A stretch of DNA of 64,000 nucleotides from Methanothermobacter sp. (GCF_030055435.1 NZ_JASFYG010000004.1:62001-126000), one strand, 5' to 3'. Counted from the first letter of the stretch, positions 29,253-39,008 are shown. The notes: a model not told the origin generated them from the sequence alone. Numbers and translations: made by a program.

Positions 29253-30071
29253 TTAGAAGACACCCTCTATTTCAACTATGAGGTCAAGGATGTCTGTCTT
29301 TGTCACTATACCCTCAAGTTCCCCGTCCACAACAGGGAAGCCACCGTAACCTGTCTCCATCATCATTGATGCGAGATCAGTTACCGGAGTATCTGCCTCA
29401 ACGGTTCTGACGTTCTGTTTCATTATATCCTCAACTAGAAGGTTTCTTATCCTTGATGATTTGTGTTTATCTGGGACCACCTTCCTGAAGTTTATAACTG
29501 CACGTGTCATGTCCTTTGCTGTGAGTATACCTGCGAGTTTTCCTCCATCCATTACCAGCAGACGTCCTATGCCTGCATCAATCATCATTCTCCTTGCATG
29601 GACAGCCCTCTCTTGGGGGGATACCGTTATCATCTCTGTGCTCATCACATCGCCTGCAGTGTACCTTTCATATGCCCTTCCCCTGCATATATCAAGGAGG
29701 TCTGATTTAGTCACGATTCCCAGTATCTCATCATCAAGGACAACAGGGAGGCTTCCTATGTTGTTCTCGAGCATGAGGCTTGCTGCGTTTCCTGCGTCCA
29801 TGTCTGGATCCGCGGTTATGAGTTCCCCTGTCATGACCGTTGAGACATGGAAGTGGGATGGGGCCATGTTTCCGTACCTTGATGATCCCAGTTTTATTGC
29901 TATGTCCTTCTCGGTGACTATCCCCACAAGTTCCCTCTCATGTTCGCTGTTTGTGTTGATGACAAGTAGCCTTGATACGTTTTTCTTGCCCATTAATCGA
30001 AGGGCGTCGCAGACGTTCTGGTCCTTATCGATGCAGACAGGGTCCTCTGACATGATATTTTTAATTATCAT
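29253..30071 (-). CDS. protein with four CBS domains (1 of 5 in array)
   Basis: About 273 residues made of four CBS motifs in two Bateman modules, with no catalytic domain. The recurring pattern is IMSEDPVCI...AGNAASLMLENNIGSLPVV...GIVTKSDLLDI. Bateman modules bind adenosine nucleotides or SAM and act as energy or ligand sensors. Such genes were once annotated as IMP dehydrogenase-related, but no IMPDH barrel is present. The ATG at 30071 follows GGTGGAG; a GTG at 30080 is in frame. Last gene of the CBS array, 42 bases before the RNA ligase. Confidence 0.9.
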   Translation of the reverse strand: MIIKNIMSEDPVCIDKDQNVCDALRLMGKKNVSRLLVINTNSEHERELVGIVTEKDIAIKLGSSRYGNMAPSHFHVSTVMTGELITADPDMDAGNAASLMLENNIGSLPVVLDDEILGIVTKSDLLDICRGRAYERYTAGDVMSTEMITVSPQERAVHARRMMIDAGIGRLLVMDGGKLAGILTAKDMTRAVINFRKVVPDKHKSSRIRNLLVEDIMKQNVRTVEADTPVTDLASMMMETGYGGFPVVDGELEGIVTKTDILDLIVEIEGVF

Positions 30072-30080
30072 ACTCTCCAC

Positions 30081-30917
30081 CTACTGTATCCCGCTTATTA
30101 TATCTGTTTTTGTTATTATTCCCACCAGTTCATCATCCTCAACAACTGGCAGTCCGCTTATGCCGTTATCAAGCATCAGTGAAGCCGCCTCTGATGCATC
30201 GGCTGAGGGTTCGACTGTTATGACGTCCTCGGTCATTATATCGCCGGCAGTTAACATTGCAATTGTCCTGGCCCTCCTCTTCTCCTCGGATGCGCGGCTT
30301 ATGAAGTAGACCCTTTCAACCGGTATGCCCCTCTCAGGGTCCTCGAATGTTGCAAATGAGAGGTTCTCAGAGGTTATTATTCCCTCAACAGCCCCGTTCC
30401 CGGTTACAACAACCCTTGATATGCCGTTCTCCTCCATGATATCTATAACATGGGCCAGTGTATGGTTGGCTGTCACCGTTTTAACGTCCCGGGTCATTAA
30501 ATCCTCAACCTTCCATCTGCCGGCGCACCTGTCCTTGAAGAATCTGAGAAGGTCCCTCTTGGTTATGATGCCTGCAAGTTCCTCTCCATCCATCACAAGG
30601 AGTGAGCCTATTTTCTTCTTGAGCATCAGGTCGGCGGCTTCCCTTGGAGTGGCGTTGATATCCACGCTGATGGGGTTTTCGTTCATGACCCTTCTTATTG
30701 ATATCTTATCTATGGGTCTCCTCTTCCATGCTGGTCCGTTGATTCTCAGCTTCCTTGTTATGTCCGTCTCTGTGACGATACCTGCTGGTTTCCCCTTGGA
30801 GTCCACTACGACTACCCTGCTTATGCCGTGCCTTAACATGAGGTTCCTGGCGTATGCAACCTGCTGTGTGTCTTCCATGACAAAGACTTCATCTGTCATT
30901 ATACTTCCAACGTTCAT
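30081..30917 (-). CDS. protein with four CBS domains (2 of 5 in array)
   Basis: 278 residues, four CBS motifs and nothing else: IMTDEVFVM, VMNENPISV, LMTRDVKTV and IMTEDVITV each open one motif, each ending in GIVT or GIIT and an acidic-Leu helix. A longer basic linker (RVYFISRASEEKRRARTIA) separates motifs three and four. It starts after TGGTCCC, 9 bases from the upstream CBS gene, and ends 9 bases before the next. Ligand unknown. Confidence 0.9.
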   Translation of the reverse strand: MNVGSIMTDEVFVMEDTQQVAYARNLMLRHGISRVVVVDSKGKPAGIVTETDITRKLRINGPAWKRRPIDKISIRRVMNENPISVDINATPREAADLMLKKKIGSLLVMDGEELAGIITKRDLLRFFKDRCAGRWKVEDLMTRDVKTVTANHTLAHVIDIMEENGISRVVVTGNGAVEGIITSENLSFATFEDPERGIPVERVYFISRASEEKRRARTIAMLTAGDIMTEDVITVEPSADASEAASLMLDNGISGLPVVEDDELVGIITKTDIISGIQ

Positions 30918-30925
30918 GGGACCAC

Positions 30926-31867
30926 CTAAGCTGTTATTGCCCTTAAAAGGTCGCTCTCTGTTATGATTCCCCTGAGGTTTCCATAGTCCACCACTGGCAG
31001 ACCACCAATTCCATGTTTCTCCATGATCTCACAGACCTCTCCAAGGGTTGTTGTTGATGTGACGGTGCAGACCTCCCTTTCCATGATTTCAGATACAGGT
31101 GTGGCGAGAACCTCCTCGGCACTGTTGGTCTTCATTGAGTTGAATGCCTGGTTCCTTCCAAGGAACTCGAGTATATCGGTGGAGGTAACAATTCCAACAA
31201 GTTTTTCCTCCTCTGGGTGGGGTGTTCTTCGCTCCTCACCAACAACGGGTATTCTCCTGAGCCTGTTTCTTACCATTATCTTGGAGGCGCCCTCTATCGG
31301 TGTTCCAGGTGTTGTTGTTATAACATCAGCTCTCATGTAATCCTCCGTGACCTCATCGATGAATACACCCGCCATGAGGAGCACGAAGTCCCTTTCGGAT
31401 ACTATACCTGCTATTCTCCCCTCATCATCCACAACCGGCAGGGCGCCGACACTGTTTTCCAGCATCATGGTAACCGCATCTGATATGGAGTCCCTGGTGG
31501 TTATGTGGATGACATCGCGTGTCATTATACTCTTAACCTGTTCGTTGACCGCTGCGAGGAAGTTATCATCGTATTTGTTATCCAGGATCTTGAATTTATC
31601 TCCCCCTCCTAAAAAGTCCAGGATGTCCATGGCCGTTACTATCCCCTGGAGCTTCCCTGTTCCGGGGTTTGTTATGGGAAGCCTCCTGAATTTGTTCTTA
31701 ACCATTATCTCCGCTGCTTCCTTGATGGTGGCTGTCTGTGGTATGGAAATTACTTCCTTCCTGGCGATTGTCATGACATCGCCTTCATGGTCGAAGTTTC
31801 TGCTCTCGAATTCAATGGGACCACGGTCCCTAGACTTTACCAGGTTTATGGTGTCTTTTTTTCTCAT
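30926..31867 (-). CDS. protein with four CBS domains (3 of 5 in array)
   Basis: 313 residues with four CBS motifs and a charged N-terminal extension of about 30 residues (RKKDTINLVKSRDRGP). Motif three contains an insertion of about ten residues (GEERRTPHPEEEK) between the central strands. GAGAGGTGTG precedes the ATG. It follows a 121-base gap with a TATA-like element and a perfect palindrome, so it probably starts a transcription unit including the two downstream CBS genes, the RNA ligase and pheA. Confidence 0.9.
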   Translation of the reverse strand: MRKKDTINLVKSRDRGPIEFESRNFDHEGDVMTIARKEVISIPQTATIKEAAEIMVKNKFRRLPITNPGTGKLQGIVTAMDILDFLGGGDKFKILDNKYDDNFLAAVNEQVKSIMTRDVIHITTRDSISDAVTMMLENSVGALPVVDDEGRIAGIVSERDFVLLMAGVFIDEVTEDYMRADVITTTPGTPIEGASKIMVRNRLRRIPVVGEERRTPHPEEEKLVGIVTSTDILEFLGRNQAFNSMKTNSAEEVLATPVSEIMEREVCTVTSTTTLGEVCEIMEKHGIGGLPVVDYGNLRGIITESDLLRAITA

Positions 31868-31888
31868 TTACACACCTCTCTGGGAGAT

Positions 31889-31909
31889 ATACTTACATGA
31901 AGTAAGTAT
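31889..31909. promoter_or_regulatory. palindromic operator candidate upstream of CBS gene 3
   Basis: Arms ATACTTAC (31889-31896) and GTAAGTAT (31902-31909) pair perfectly around ATGAA. It lies between a minus-strand TATA-like AAAAATATTA (about 31930-31939) and the start codon at 31867, where transcription would begin. Confidence 0.5.
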
Positions 31910-31988
31910 CGTTATTACCCAAACTAATATTTTTAATAAAAATTAATTTCTCGTTGATGGGACTTTCAGGTTTCATCAAGCCACCATT

Positions 31989-32807
31989 TCACTTGATATA
32001 TGCTTCCAGGACATCCTCCCTGGACACTATACCCAGGAGATCCGCCTCCTTAACCATGCTAGGGTCACTCTTCACAAATACCGGGTTTTCAACCACGGGG
32101 ATCCTTCCAATATCCTTCTCCAGCAGGAGGGAGGCGGCCTTTTCAGAAGGAGTATCCGGTGTTATGGCAACGGGGGGTGTTTTCATTATCTTCTCAACCG
32201 CCACGGATTTCACTTCACCTGATTCCCTGTGTATCCTTGCGTGGCCGTACCTCAGAAGGTCCTTCCTGGTTATGATGCCTATCATTTTACCATTCTTCAT
32301 CACAGGAAGGCCTGAAAACCCTGATTCATCCATAAGATCCCATACAGCTGAAAGCTGGTCGCTGTGTTCACATGTAACAGGGTCCGGGGACATTATCTCA
32401 CTTACAGGGCTTCTGACCGGCTCATAGCCATTTTCAAGGAAGCCTGATATGAGGTCTATGACACTTAGTATTCCCACAAGCTTCATGCTGTCGGTTGACT
32501 CAACAACAGGAGCCTGTATCTCACCGGCCTTTAAAAGTTCGGATGCTGCCCTCATAGCATCCATCTCAGGGGTCAGGATAACCTTCGGTTTCTCCATTAT
32601 ACCCCTGGCCTCAAGATTTGACTTGGTTGCTGTGATGTTAAGCACATCACCCCTTGTTATAAGACCCCTCAGTTTCTCCCCCTCAACCACAGGGACGCAT
32701 CTGAAATCCTCATCCCTTAAAATGGATCTTACTCTAGTGGCAGCAGTTTCAAGTGAGACTGAGACGGGATTTAAAGTCATTACGTCTCTTACAAACAAAT
32801 TATTCAC
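31989..32807 (-). CDS. protein with four CBS domains (4 of 5 in array)
   Basis: About 270 residues and four CBS motifs ([36 protein letters not shown]). The last motif has an insertion ([14 protein letters not shown]) before its closing strand. The frame begins with a GTG at 32807 that overlaps the stop of the upstream gene by 8 bases; a TTG at 32798, spaced better behind AGAGGGTGA, is an alternative. Overlap implies translational coupling with CBS gene 5. Confidence 0.88.
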   Translation of the reverse strand: MNNLFVRDVMTLNPVSVSLETAATRVRSILRDEDFRCVPVVEGEKLRGLITRGDVLNITATKSNLEARGIMEKPKVILTPEMDAMRAASELLKAGEIQAPVVESTDSMKLVGILSVIDLISGFLENGYEPVRSPVSEIMSPDPVTCEHSDQLSAVWDLMDESGFSGLPVMKNGKMIGIITRKDLLRYGHARIHRESGEVKSVAVEKIMKTPPVAITPDTPSEKAASLLLEKDIGRIPVVENPVFVKSDPSMVKEADLLGIVSREDVLEAYIK

Positions 32808-33363
32808 CCTCTAGGTCCTCTTTACACTCCTCACATATGTATCTACCATCATACTCCTCAAGGTATTCCTCATAGTTACCGCAGACCTCGCACACCCCTG
32901 GGACAGAGCGCTCATTCTCAGGTGTGAGTGCCCTGTTCTCCTCAATCCTTGCATTCTCAACAAGGATTTCGGTGAGTTCAGGGGCGACCATCATAACGTC
33001 GGAAGATGTGAGTATCCCCACCAGTGCACCGTCCTTAACCACTGGCAGTCTCCTTATACTGTTCTTTGCCATCAGCCTTGCAGCGTCACTGAGCTCCCTT
33101 TCAGGTTCTATGCTTATGAGGTTGCGGCTCATTACCTCGCCAATTGTAACCTTGCTGGCAGGCAAGTCCTTGGAAACCACCTTCCTTATAATGTCACTCT
33201 CTGTTATGAGTCCTTCAGGTTCGGAGTTGCTCTTCACAATGATGCTTCCGACCTTCTTTTCTGTCATTATCGATGCTGCTTCTGCAACGCTGATGCCAGG
33301 GTCTGCTGTTATAACATTCGATGTCATGGCATCATGGACTGTAACCTTTGTTTCCATTTCCAT
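32800..33363 (-). CDS. CBS pair fused to a C-terminal zinc ribbon (5 of 5 in array)
   Basis: 187 residues. One Bateman module (two CBS motifs, [10 protein letters not shown] and [11 protein letters not shown]) occupies about 1-125. A short helix follows, then a CxxC...CxxC ribbon ([23 protein letters not shown], about 158-180) that should bind zinc. Fusion of a nucleotide-sensing module to a zinc ribbon suggests a regulator that touches nucleic acid or another protein. GGAGGTTTTCAG precedes the ATG. First gene of the array, 11 bases after queE. Confidence 0.9.
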   Translation of the reverse strand: MEMETKVTVHDAMTSNVITADPGISVAEAASIMTEKKVGSIIVKSNSEPEGLITESDIIRKVVSKDLPASKVTIGEVMSRNLISIEPERELSDAARLMAKNSIRRLPVVKDGALVGILTSSDVMMVAPELTEILVENARIEENRALTPENERSVPGVCEVCGNYEEYLEEYDGRYICEECKEDLEGE

Positions 33364-33374
33364 CTGAAAACCTC

Positions 33375-34109
33375 CTACCTAAGGCCAAGGGCCCTATGCA
33401 TCTGTGGTATAACGTAAACATCCATATACTTTCCGGCTTCCTGAGACATTTCAAGCAGGCGAGGAGTGTACAGAGCCCACTGTGCAGGGGGACTGCAGGG
33501 CTGTATAACCATTGAAAGTTTTTCAGGGTCATCAACGCCTTCACGGAGCCGCATGGCAAGGGCCCCAATGTATTCAGCCCCCGTTGTGGGCATCACAACC
33601 ACCTTACAATATGTATTTACACCTTTTGATATTAATATGTTTATGACTTGAATCTCCCGATCAATGAGGTCATCTGGCCCGGATATATCGGATTCTGTAA
33701 TATTTCGGTTGAAATCCCCTGAAAAATGTTCAGATGTTTTAATATCCACTGATGCGTAATCAAAGAGGTGGGATATCTTCCGGGCGCTGGCCGGGAGAGA
33801 GCCGTTGGTTTCAAGAAGAGCACTCCAGGGGGAATCATCAAGGAATTCCCTGATAAAGTCAGGGTAAAGAAGCGGTTCACCCCCCGTGATGCTCAGTGAA
33901 TGAAAATCAGGTGTCATGAGGTTTTCAACCATTCCTAGAAGCTGATCTGCTGAGAGTTCCTCTCCACATGAGGGGTCCCTGCTCTCTGGCGTGTCGCAGT
34001 AGCTGCAGTTAAGGTTGCAGCCTGCGAAACGTATGAAAATCTGCCTCTTCCCTAAAAGGAGGCCCTCACCCTGGATGCTGCTGAAGACCTCCATGATGGG
34101 TGCCTTCAT
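33375..34109 (-). CDS. queE: 7-carboxy-7-deazaguanine synthase QueE
   Basis: Radical SAM enzyme that contracts 6-carboxy-tetrahydropterin to 7-carboxy-7-deazaguanine on the way to preQ0 and archaeosine in tRNA. Seen: [19 protein letters not shown], the radical SAM cysteines in [10 protein letters not shown], and [11 protein letters not shown]. The ATG at 34109 has a GGTGAT site within the end of queD. Length of about 244 residues is normal. It forms an operon with queD and the DUF366 gene. Confidence 0.93.
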   Translation of the reverse strand: MKAPIMEVFSSIQGEGLLLGKRQIFIRFAGCNLNCSYCDTPESRDPSCGEELSADQLLGMVENLMTPDFHSLSITGGEPLLYPDFIREFLDDSPWSALLETNGSLPASARKISHLFDYASVDIKTSEHFSGDFNRNITESDISGPDDLIDREIQVINILISKGVNTYCKVVVMPTTGAEYIGALAMRLREGVDDPEKLSMVIQPCSPPAQWALYTPRLLEMSQEAGKYMDVYVIPQMHRALGLR

Positions 34110-34114
34110 GTGAA

Positions 34115-34591
34115 TCACCGGGATATAGTGGAGATGGCCCCCTGTCCTATTCCCTCATTTACGCATACCTCAACCGAGGATATGTCGTACTTTCTGCCAA
34201 GCTCCTTAAAGAGGGTGGAGGCAAAGTAACGTGAAAGTTCCTCTGCAGAGGTGGATTCAAGGTCAAGGAGGCAGCAGTCCTCCTCGGGTATACTGTACTC
34301 CTTACCACCAATCTCAAATTTGATGTTTCCGCTTGTTGATGAGAAATTTATGAGCGGACTTCTGAGGGGTATGAGGAGTTTATGGTCAAATCTGCTACAT
34401 AGTTCTCTCACCACTGCCTTAACGTCCTTGAAGTCAGCCACGAATCCGTGTTTGCCGCTCCTTTTTCCCTCAACCTTAACGTCAACTATGTATGAATGTC
34501 CATGTATGCATCCGCATGACTCGTGTTCAGGTATCATGTGTGCCGCTGAAAACCTTAAATTGGCATGTATCCCGTTGATAACTATTTTCAT
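34115..34591 (-). CDS. queD: 6-carboxy-tetrahydropterin synthase QueD
   Basis: Converts dihydroneopterin triphosphate to 6-carboxy-5,6,7,8-tetrahydropterin for archaeosine synthesis. Seen: the zinc histidine in [13 protein letters not shown], the [13 protein letters not shown] motif with two more zinc ligands, and the FDHKLLIP segment. The 158-residue length is a little longer than bacterial QueD owing to an insertion around residues 80-105. The ATG at 34591 is preferred over a GTG at 34600. It shares an operon with queE and the DUF366 gene. Confidence 0.9.
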   Translation of the reverse strand: MKIVINGIHANLRFSAAHMIPEHESCGCIHGHSYIVDVKVEGKRSGKHGFVADFKDVKAVVRELCSRFDHKLLIPLRSPLINFSSTSGNIKFEIGGKEYSIPEEDCCLLDLESTSAEELSRYFASTLFKELGRKYDISSVEVCVNEGIGQGAISTISR

Positions 34592-34621
34592 GTTAACCAC
34601 ATCAGAAGTTTCTCTGCCTCT

Positions 34622-35188
34622 TCAGAAGATTCTGGTTTTGCATATGTCCTCCTCGATGGAGTCAATCTCATGTATGTATGCCATGGCAACATTCTCTGCT
34701 ATCTGCACCACGCCCTCCCTTCCAAGTTCAGGCCTCTCATCCAGGAGCCCCACGGTATCCACATCATCCGGTGTACCCTTCTCATGGATGTTCACACCCA
34801 GGTGTATCTTCATGCTGGATACCGAGGCAGTTGCTATGGAAACAGTTAACTTGGATGAACCTATGTAGAGGTCATCACCCTCCCTACTGATCTCGAATCC
34901 ATGACCCCGAAGTTCCTCCATTAACAGCATGACCAGAATCCTCTGCCTGTGATATGATAATCGCAGGCTTGATGGCTGTTCATCAAAGTGTTCAACAATG
35001 AAGTGGAGGACATTCTCAGACTTTATCTCAAGGTCAACATCCTCGTAGTCCACGATGTTCTTCACATCCATTGGGCCTATCCAGGTTATTATGCTTGAAC
35101 CCTTTATTCCCAGTTCACTGAGGGCCCATGCAGGTTCTATCTGGCTTCCATCATAAAGGATAGGGTCCTCGAGGTGCTCATATATCAT
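34622..35188 (-). CDS. DUF366 family protein
   Basis: 188 residues, soluble, matching DUF366 by its [22 protein letters not shown] start and [25 protein letters not shown] centre. DUF366 is thought to resemble the biotin/lipoate ligase fold, but no function is known to me. The ATG is preceded by GGTGATTGA. It is the first gene of a run with queD and queE, so a link to archaeosine or preQ0 metabolism is plausible by context only. Confidence 0.8.
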   Translation of the reverse strand: MIYEHLEDPILYDGSQIEPAWALSELGIKGSSIITWIGPMDVKNIVDYEDVDLEIKSENVLHFIVEHFDEQPSSLRLSYHRQRILVMLLMEELRGHGFEISREGDDLYIGSSKLTVSIATASVSSMKIHLGVNIHEKGTPDDVDTVGLLDERPELGREGVVQIAENVAMAYIHEIDSIEEDICKTRIF

Positions 35189-35308
35189 TCAATCACCATC
35201 TAAATATTTGGAGGTGGTCCTATAAGTAGGATTTGAGTCACGTGGAAAGCGTAACAGAGATCCCCATGGGGAAGTGATTCCATGTCTGAGCTTCCCATGT
35301 GCTTGAAG
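35189..35308. other. intergenic, upstream of the DUF366-queD-queE run
   Basis: Holds the ribosome binding site GGTGAT (minus, 35192-35197) and a minus-strand TATA-like ACTTATAGG near 35225-35233 that may start the operon. No gene seen. Confidence 0.4.
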
Positions 35309-35674
35309 TCAGTCAAGAACCAGTAGCTCCCTGTAACCGGTTCTATCATCCATCAACCTTCTCAGTTTACCATGATAGGGTATCACCGCAAGTTCTACGG
35401 TTGTCCTTACCCTGCAATAACCCTTGAGGTGTCCGCCAAGCACACTTCCAGAGGAATCAGCCACTGCAATGTGGATGTGGACACCATCGCCTGTGATTGT
35501 CCCCTGAAGGGATATTATTTCAAGGGGGCCCTCAACCGTAAGGATGCTCTCATCCGCTGTCCTTATCCTCACACCATGGAGGCTACCTATACCCGATACA
35601 ACGGCGCCCTCAACTTCCAGGGCCTCCATCTCAGCCATGAGATCCATGCCGGGCTCAAGTCTTAGGAGAATCAT
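35309..35674 (-). CDS. PPC/DUF296 domain protein
   Basis: 121 residues that make up one PPC domain (plants and prokaryotes conserved, DUF296), a trimeric fold that in plants sits next to AT-hooks. Seen: AVVSGIGSLHGVRIRT, the GTITGDGVHIHIAVADSSGSVLGGHLKG core with the conserved His-X-His and Gly-His, and a final RRLMDDRTGYRELLVLD. No AT-hook is present. Function in archaea unknown. There is no clear ribosome binding site; the message may be leaderless. Confidence 0.85.
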   Translation of the reverse strand: MILLRLEPGMDLMAEMEALEVEGAVVSGIGSLHGVRIRTADESILTVEGPLEIISLQGTITGDGVHIHIAVADSSGSVLGGHLKGYCRVRTTVELAVIPYHGKLRRLMDDRTGYRELLVLD

Positions 35675-35807
35675 ATTAAATGATTTGCAGATCCGCCCTC
35701 ATTTAATTATCCATGGGATCCAGATAACCAGAAAGAGATACAGCCCCTCTGATACATCCAGAAGAATATGAAAAGCTTTATAGTTACATCATGCATTTAA
35801 TTTACCT

Positions 35808-36827
35808 ATGAAAGCCCGAATCCGTGACTTCATATACACCTCTGATGACCTATTCTTTGCTGTTACATCATACGTTCATCCAGAAGACAGGATACTATCC
35901 TTTTTACGCTACATACCCGACAGTGAAGGTGAAAGGTCCCTGAATTCTGCAAGATACTCAAAGGTGAATTCTGAGCTGGCCTACAAATTCCTTGAGGAAA
36001 ACCACCCGGACTATCTCCACCACTATGATGAGCTTGGTGTACTCATGATGGGTGTGCCAAAAGAAAGGGTGGAGAAGATACTGAGGCCAGACGAGCGCCT
36101 TCTGAATATAATGGAATCCCCAACCGATCAGCTGCTTGCCAGGGTTGTGATGATTGCAGACACCTTGCATGATGCTGCAGGGATCCCCTACAGTTCCATG
36201 GGGGTTTCAGGTTCAGTTCTTCCTGGATTATATGACCCTCTGAATTCCGATATCGACTTTGTGGTTTACGGTTTGAGGAACCACCGGAGGGCCATGGAAG
36301 CCTTCGGTGAACTTAAGGGGGACCCTGAGAGTCCGCTGAATGGGCTGGATGAGGAACAGCTCATGAAGGTCTACAGAAAAAGAATAACCGATGATACACT
36401 CTCCTTCAGGGAGTTCTGCTGGTATGAGATGAGAAAGAACAACAGAGGGATAATTGATGGAACCCTATTCGATATCCTCGCTGCAAGGGACTGGAGTGAA
36501 ATCCAGGGTTCATGGGCCGATACAACCTATGAGGACTGCGGCAGGGTGACCGTCGAGTGCACGGTATCTGACGCTATCGAGGCATTTGATAACCCTGCAA
36601 GGTACCTTGTGGAGGATGTCAGTGTAATTGAGGGGCCCGAAGCTGAAATCACTGAGGTTGTGTCCTTCACACATACCTATGCGGGGCAGGCCAGGGAGGG
36701 TGAAAGGATAATCGCAAGGGGTAAGCTTGAAAGGTTCAGTGGAAGGGAAAACGGATACCGGGTTGTTGTGGGGACAACAAGGGAGGCCGAGAACGAGTTC
36801 ATAAAGCTAAAGGAACTCAGATTATAA
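35808..36827 (+). CDS. nucleotidyltransferase-like protein with C-terminal domain
   Basis: 339 residues. The middle carries a polymerase beta-type nucleotidyltransferase signature: [11 protein letters not shown] followed by [10 protein letters not shown] (about residues 130-152), the GS and the first two acidic residues of the fold. A third acidic residue could lie in [15 protein letters not shown] (about 215-230). The C-terminal 95 residues look like an OB-type beta domain. The N-terminal 100 residues are unassigned. Promoter GCTTTATAG lies about 30 bases upstream, with no ribosome binding site. The substrate (tRNA, nucleotide or antibiotic-like) is unknown. Confidence 0.75.
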   Translation: MKARIRDFIYTSDDLFFAVTSYVHPEDRILSFLRYIPDSEGERSLNSARYSKVNSELAYKFLEENHPDYLHHYDELGVLMMGVPKERVEKILRPDERLLNIMESPTDQLLARVVMIADTLHDAAGIPYSSMGVSGSVLPGLYDPLNSDIDFVVYGLRNHRRAMEAFGELKGDPESPLNGLDEEQLMKVYRKRITDDTLSFREFCWYEMRKNNRGIIDGTLFDILAARDWSEIQGSWADTTYEDCGRVTVECTVSDAIEAFDNPARYLVEDVSVIEGPEAEITEVVSFTHTYAGQAREGERIIARGKLERFSGRENGYRVVVGTTREAENEFIKLKELRL

Positions 36828-36878
36828 AATAAACAGGTGAAAAACACATACTTTAAAGTAAAAAAGAAAGTGGGTTTA

Positions 36879-39008
36879 TTAAACCGTGGTGAATGCTGAT
36901 CTGAAGTCCGCTGCCATCATGTTACCTGTGCTGGTCTTAACCGCAGTCCTTGGAACAGTGATGATGTATTTTGTACGTGCACGCCAGCTGCCAACAGGTT
37001 TTATGTAGAGCCTGTTACCCAGGATCCTCTTACTGATGGAGCTCAGCTTTCCAGTGGATGTCTTAACCGTTATCTTGCTGTAGGCCGGCCCTGCAATTAT
37101 ACTGTTACTGAAGGTTATAACAATAGTCTTGGTCCTTGAAACCCTTGTAGCACCATTTTTAGGGTCAATGTAGGTCACAGCAATTGCGGATGTGAAGGAA
37201 GAACTGAAATCAGAGGTGAGGGTAACCCCATTGACAGTTTTAACTGAGTTCCTTGGCACGGTAATTATATACCTGACTCCGGGGCTCCATCCACCATCAG
37301 GGGTAATGTAGAGCCTGTTACCACTTATACTCTTGGAAATCTTCTTGGAGACACCGGTGGATGTTTTGACCGTTATGTTACCGTAGGCAGCACCGGCGAG
37401 GATATTCTCACTGAAGGTTATAACAATCTTCCTGGTTGATGAAACTGAAAGGGTGCCGTTAGCCGGGTCAACTGAGAGGACACGTAATGGTTTGAAGACT
37501 GTAACATTAACCGGTGTCATGCTATTTACAGTCACGCTGTATGTTCCATTCTGAAGAAGGATGCTGAATGTCACCGTAACCGTTGAATGTACATCAACTT
37601 CGACGGTCTTCTGATCAACTATAGCGCCATCCACGACCAGCAATACAATCTCATTCTTTGAAAAATCACCGATATTTGTGATCTCAACCGTTACAGTGAC
37701 ATTTAATGGTTCAATTCCCTTCAAAGGTGTTACAGTGAGGTTACCGTAGTTTATTGTTGCAGGTATAATGTTCCTGTTCACTGTGAGATTATTGTTGGGT
37801 ACACAGGCGTCCCTTATATTTTTGCCCTCCAGGAGCTGGGTTGTATCATTGTAGGGAACTGTTATGTTGACAACATGGATACCTGGTCCGAGGCCTACTG
37901 GCCTTGTGATGGTCTGTGTCTCGCCGTAATTGAGTGCGTTTATGTAGTGAACTGTTTCATTGCCATCACAGTTTATCTTAACCATGAACTGTCCTGTGGG
38001 GTCTATGCGTGTAAGGTTGGCCCTGCCGTTGTTCCTTATAATCACCTGAATGTTTGTGGGTGTTACCGTGGCATTAATCACTGCAAGGTCAACAATGAGG
38101 GGCCTCTGGTCTCCATGGGTTGTTGGTATATCACCAAGTCCATCCCCATTGGTGTCATTCCCTGAGTAATCTGACCAGTAGTTACCTATCTCTGTGTTGT
38201 TAAGGCGGTTACCGGCTACGAAGGAATACAAACCTTCTATGAGATAGTTTCCATAGATTTTATTATCGCTACCTGTGAGTTGAATATTGTAGCAGGTCGA
38301 ATTAAATATCCTGTTAGCTGTTATGGTGTTGTTGACACCGTAATTGTAGATTCCAAAATTATTGTCGGTCATGTTATTATCAGATATTGTGTTGAAGGTG
38401 GCCCCGTTCATGGAAATTGAATAGATGTTTTTTTCAAATCTGTTCTGGGATATGGTGTTGTATGAGGAATCCTGAAGGTATACGCCAATATAGGTGAGAG
38501 TTATAGTGTTTCCTAAGATCAGGTTACCTGAAGAATTTATGAGATCTATTGCGTCTCCTCCGCTAGTTATGGTGTTAGCCCTAATTGTGCTGTTGGAGGA
38601 ACCATTAAGTTTAATCCCCCCTGCTGTAGTGATGTAGCTAAGTGATACTGTGCAGTTGCTGGCATTCACAACTATTCCATAGTCATTACCACCGATTATA
38701 TTGAATCCACGTATACCAACACCATCTGCCGTTACGTTGATTACGGGCCTATTAGGATCAGCTGGATTTATAACAACAGCTCCTCTGTGTATTGATGTGA
38801 GAAACACGTTTTCCTTGTTTATCTGTATATTCTCGGTGTAGGTTCCATCATCCACCCTTATAGTATCGCCAGGTCTGCAATCATCCAGTGCCCCCTGGAT
38901 GGTGTCATAAACATCTCCTTTACTATTGTAAACAGCCCCCGAGGCTGTGCCGGAAAGGGCAGCCGCAAAAAAAGCAGCCAATAACAAAATAAAGACCTTT
39001 CTATACAT
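36879..39008 (-). CDS. cell-surface protein: beta-helix, CARDB and Ig-like domains
   Basis: 709 residues with a signal peptide (YRKVFILLLAAFFAAALSGTASG). Then about 260 residues of right-handed parallel beta-helix repeats of the NosD type (repeated ANTITSGGDAI, GNTITLTYIGV, DNNMTDNNFGI units), a CARDB-like domain (about 310-415), a second beta-sandwich (about 420-510), and two Ig-like SbsA/Big_5 domains (about 520-612 and 615-709) that share RKIVITFS...AGAAYGNITVKTSTG. Many Asn-X-Ser/Thr sites suggest glycosylation. No C-terminal anchor is seen; the Ig-like domains may bind wall material. GGAGGTGT precedes the ATG. Typical adhesin-like protein of Methanobacteriales. Confidence 0.88.
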   Translation of the reverse strand: MYRKVFILLLAAFFAAALSGTASGAVYNSKGDVYDTIQGALDDCRPGDTIRVDDGTYTENIQINKENVFLTSIHRGAVVINPADPNRPVINVTADGVGIRGFNIIGGNDYGIVVNASNCTVSLSYITTAGGIKLNGSSNSTIRANTITSGGDAIDLINSSGNLILGNTITLTYIGVYLQDSSYNTISQNRFEKNIYSISMNGATFNTISDNNMTDNNFGIYNYGVNNTITANRIFNSTCYNIQLTGSDNKIYGNYLIEGLYSFVAGNRLNNTEIGNYWSDYSGNDTNGDGLGDIPTTHGDQRPLIVDLAVINATVTPTNIQVIIRNNGRANLTRIDPTGQFMVKINCDGNETVHYINALNYGETQTITRPVGLGPGIHVVNITVPYNDTTQLLEGKNIRDACVPNNNLTVNRNIIPATINYGNLTVTPLKGIEPLNVTVTVEITNIGDFSKNEIVLLVVDGAIVDQKTVEVDVHSTVTVTFSILLQNGTYSVTVNSMTPVNVTVFKPLRVLSVDPANGTLSVSSTRKIVITFSENILAGAAYGNITVKTSTGVSKKISKSISGNRLYITPDGGWSPGVRYIITVPRNSVKTVNGVTLTSDFSSSFTSAIAVTYIDPKNGATRVSRTKTIVITFSNSIIAGPAYSKITVKTSTGKLSSISKRILGNRLYIKPVGSWRARTKYIITVPRTAVKTSTGNMMAADFRSAFTTV

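Noticed and set aside
29253-33363. IMP dehydrogenase genes
   Set aside because: CBS domains are found in IMPDH, but none of the five proteins has the TIM barrel or active-site loop.
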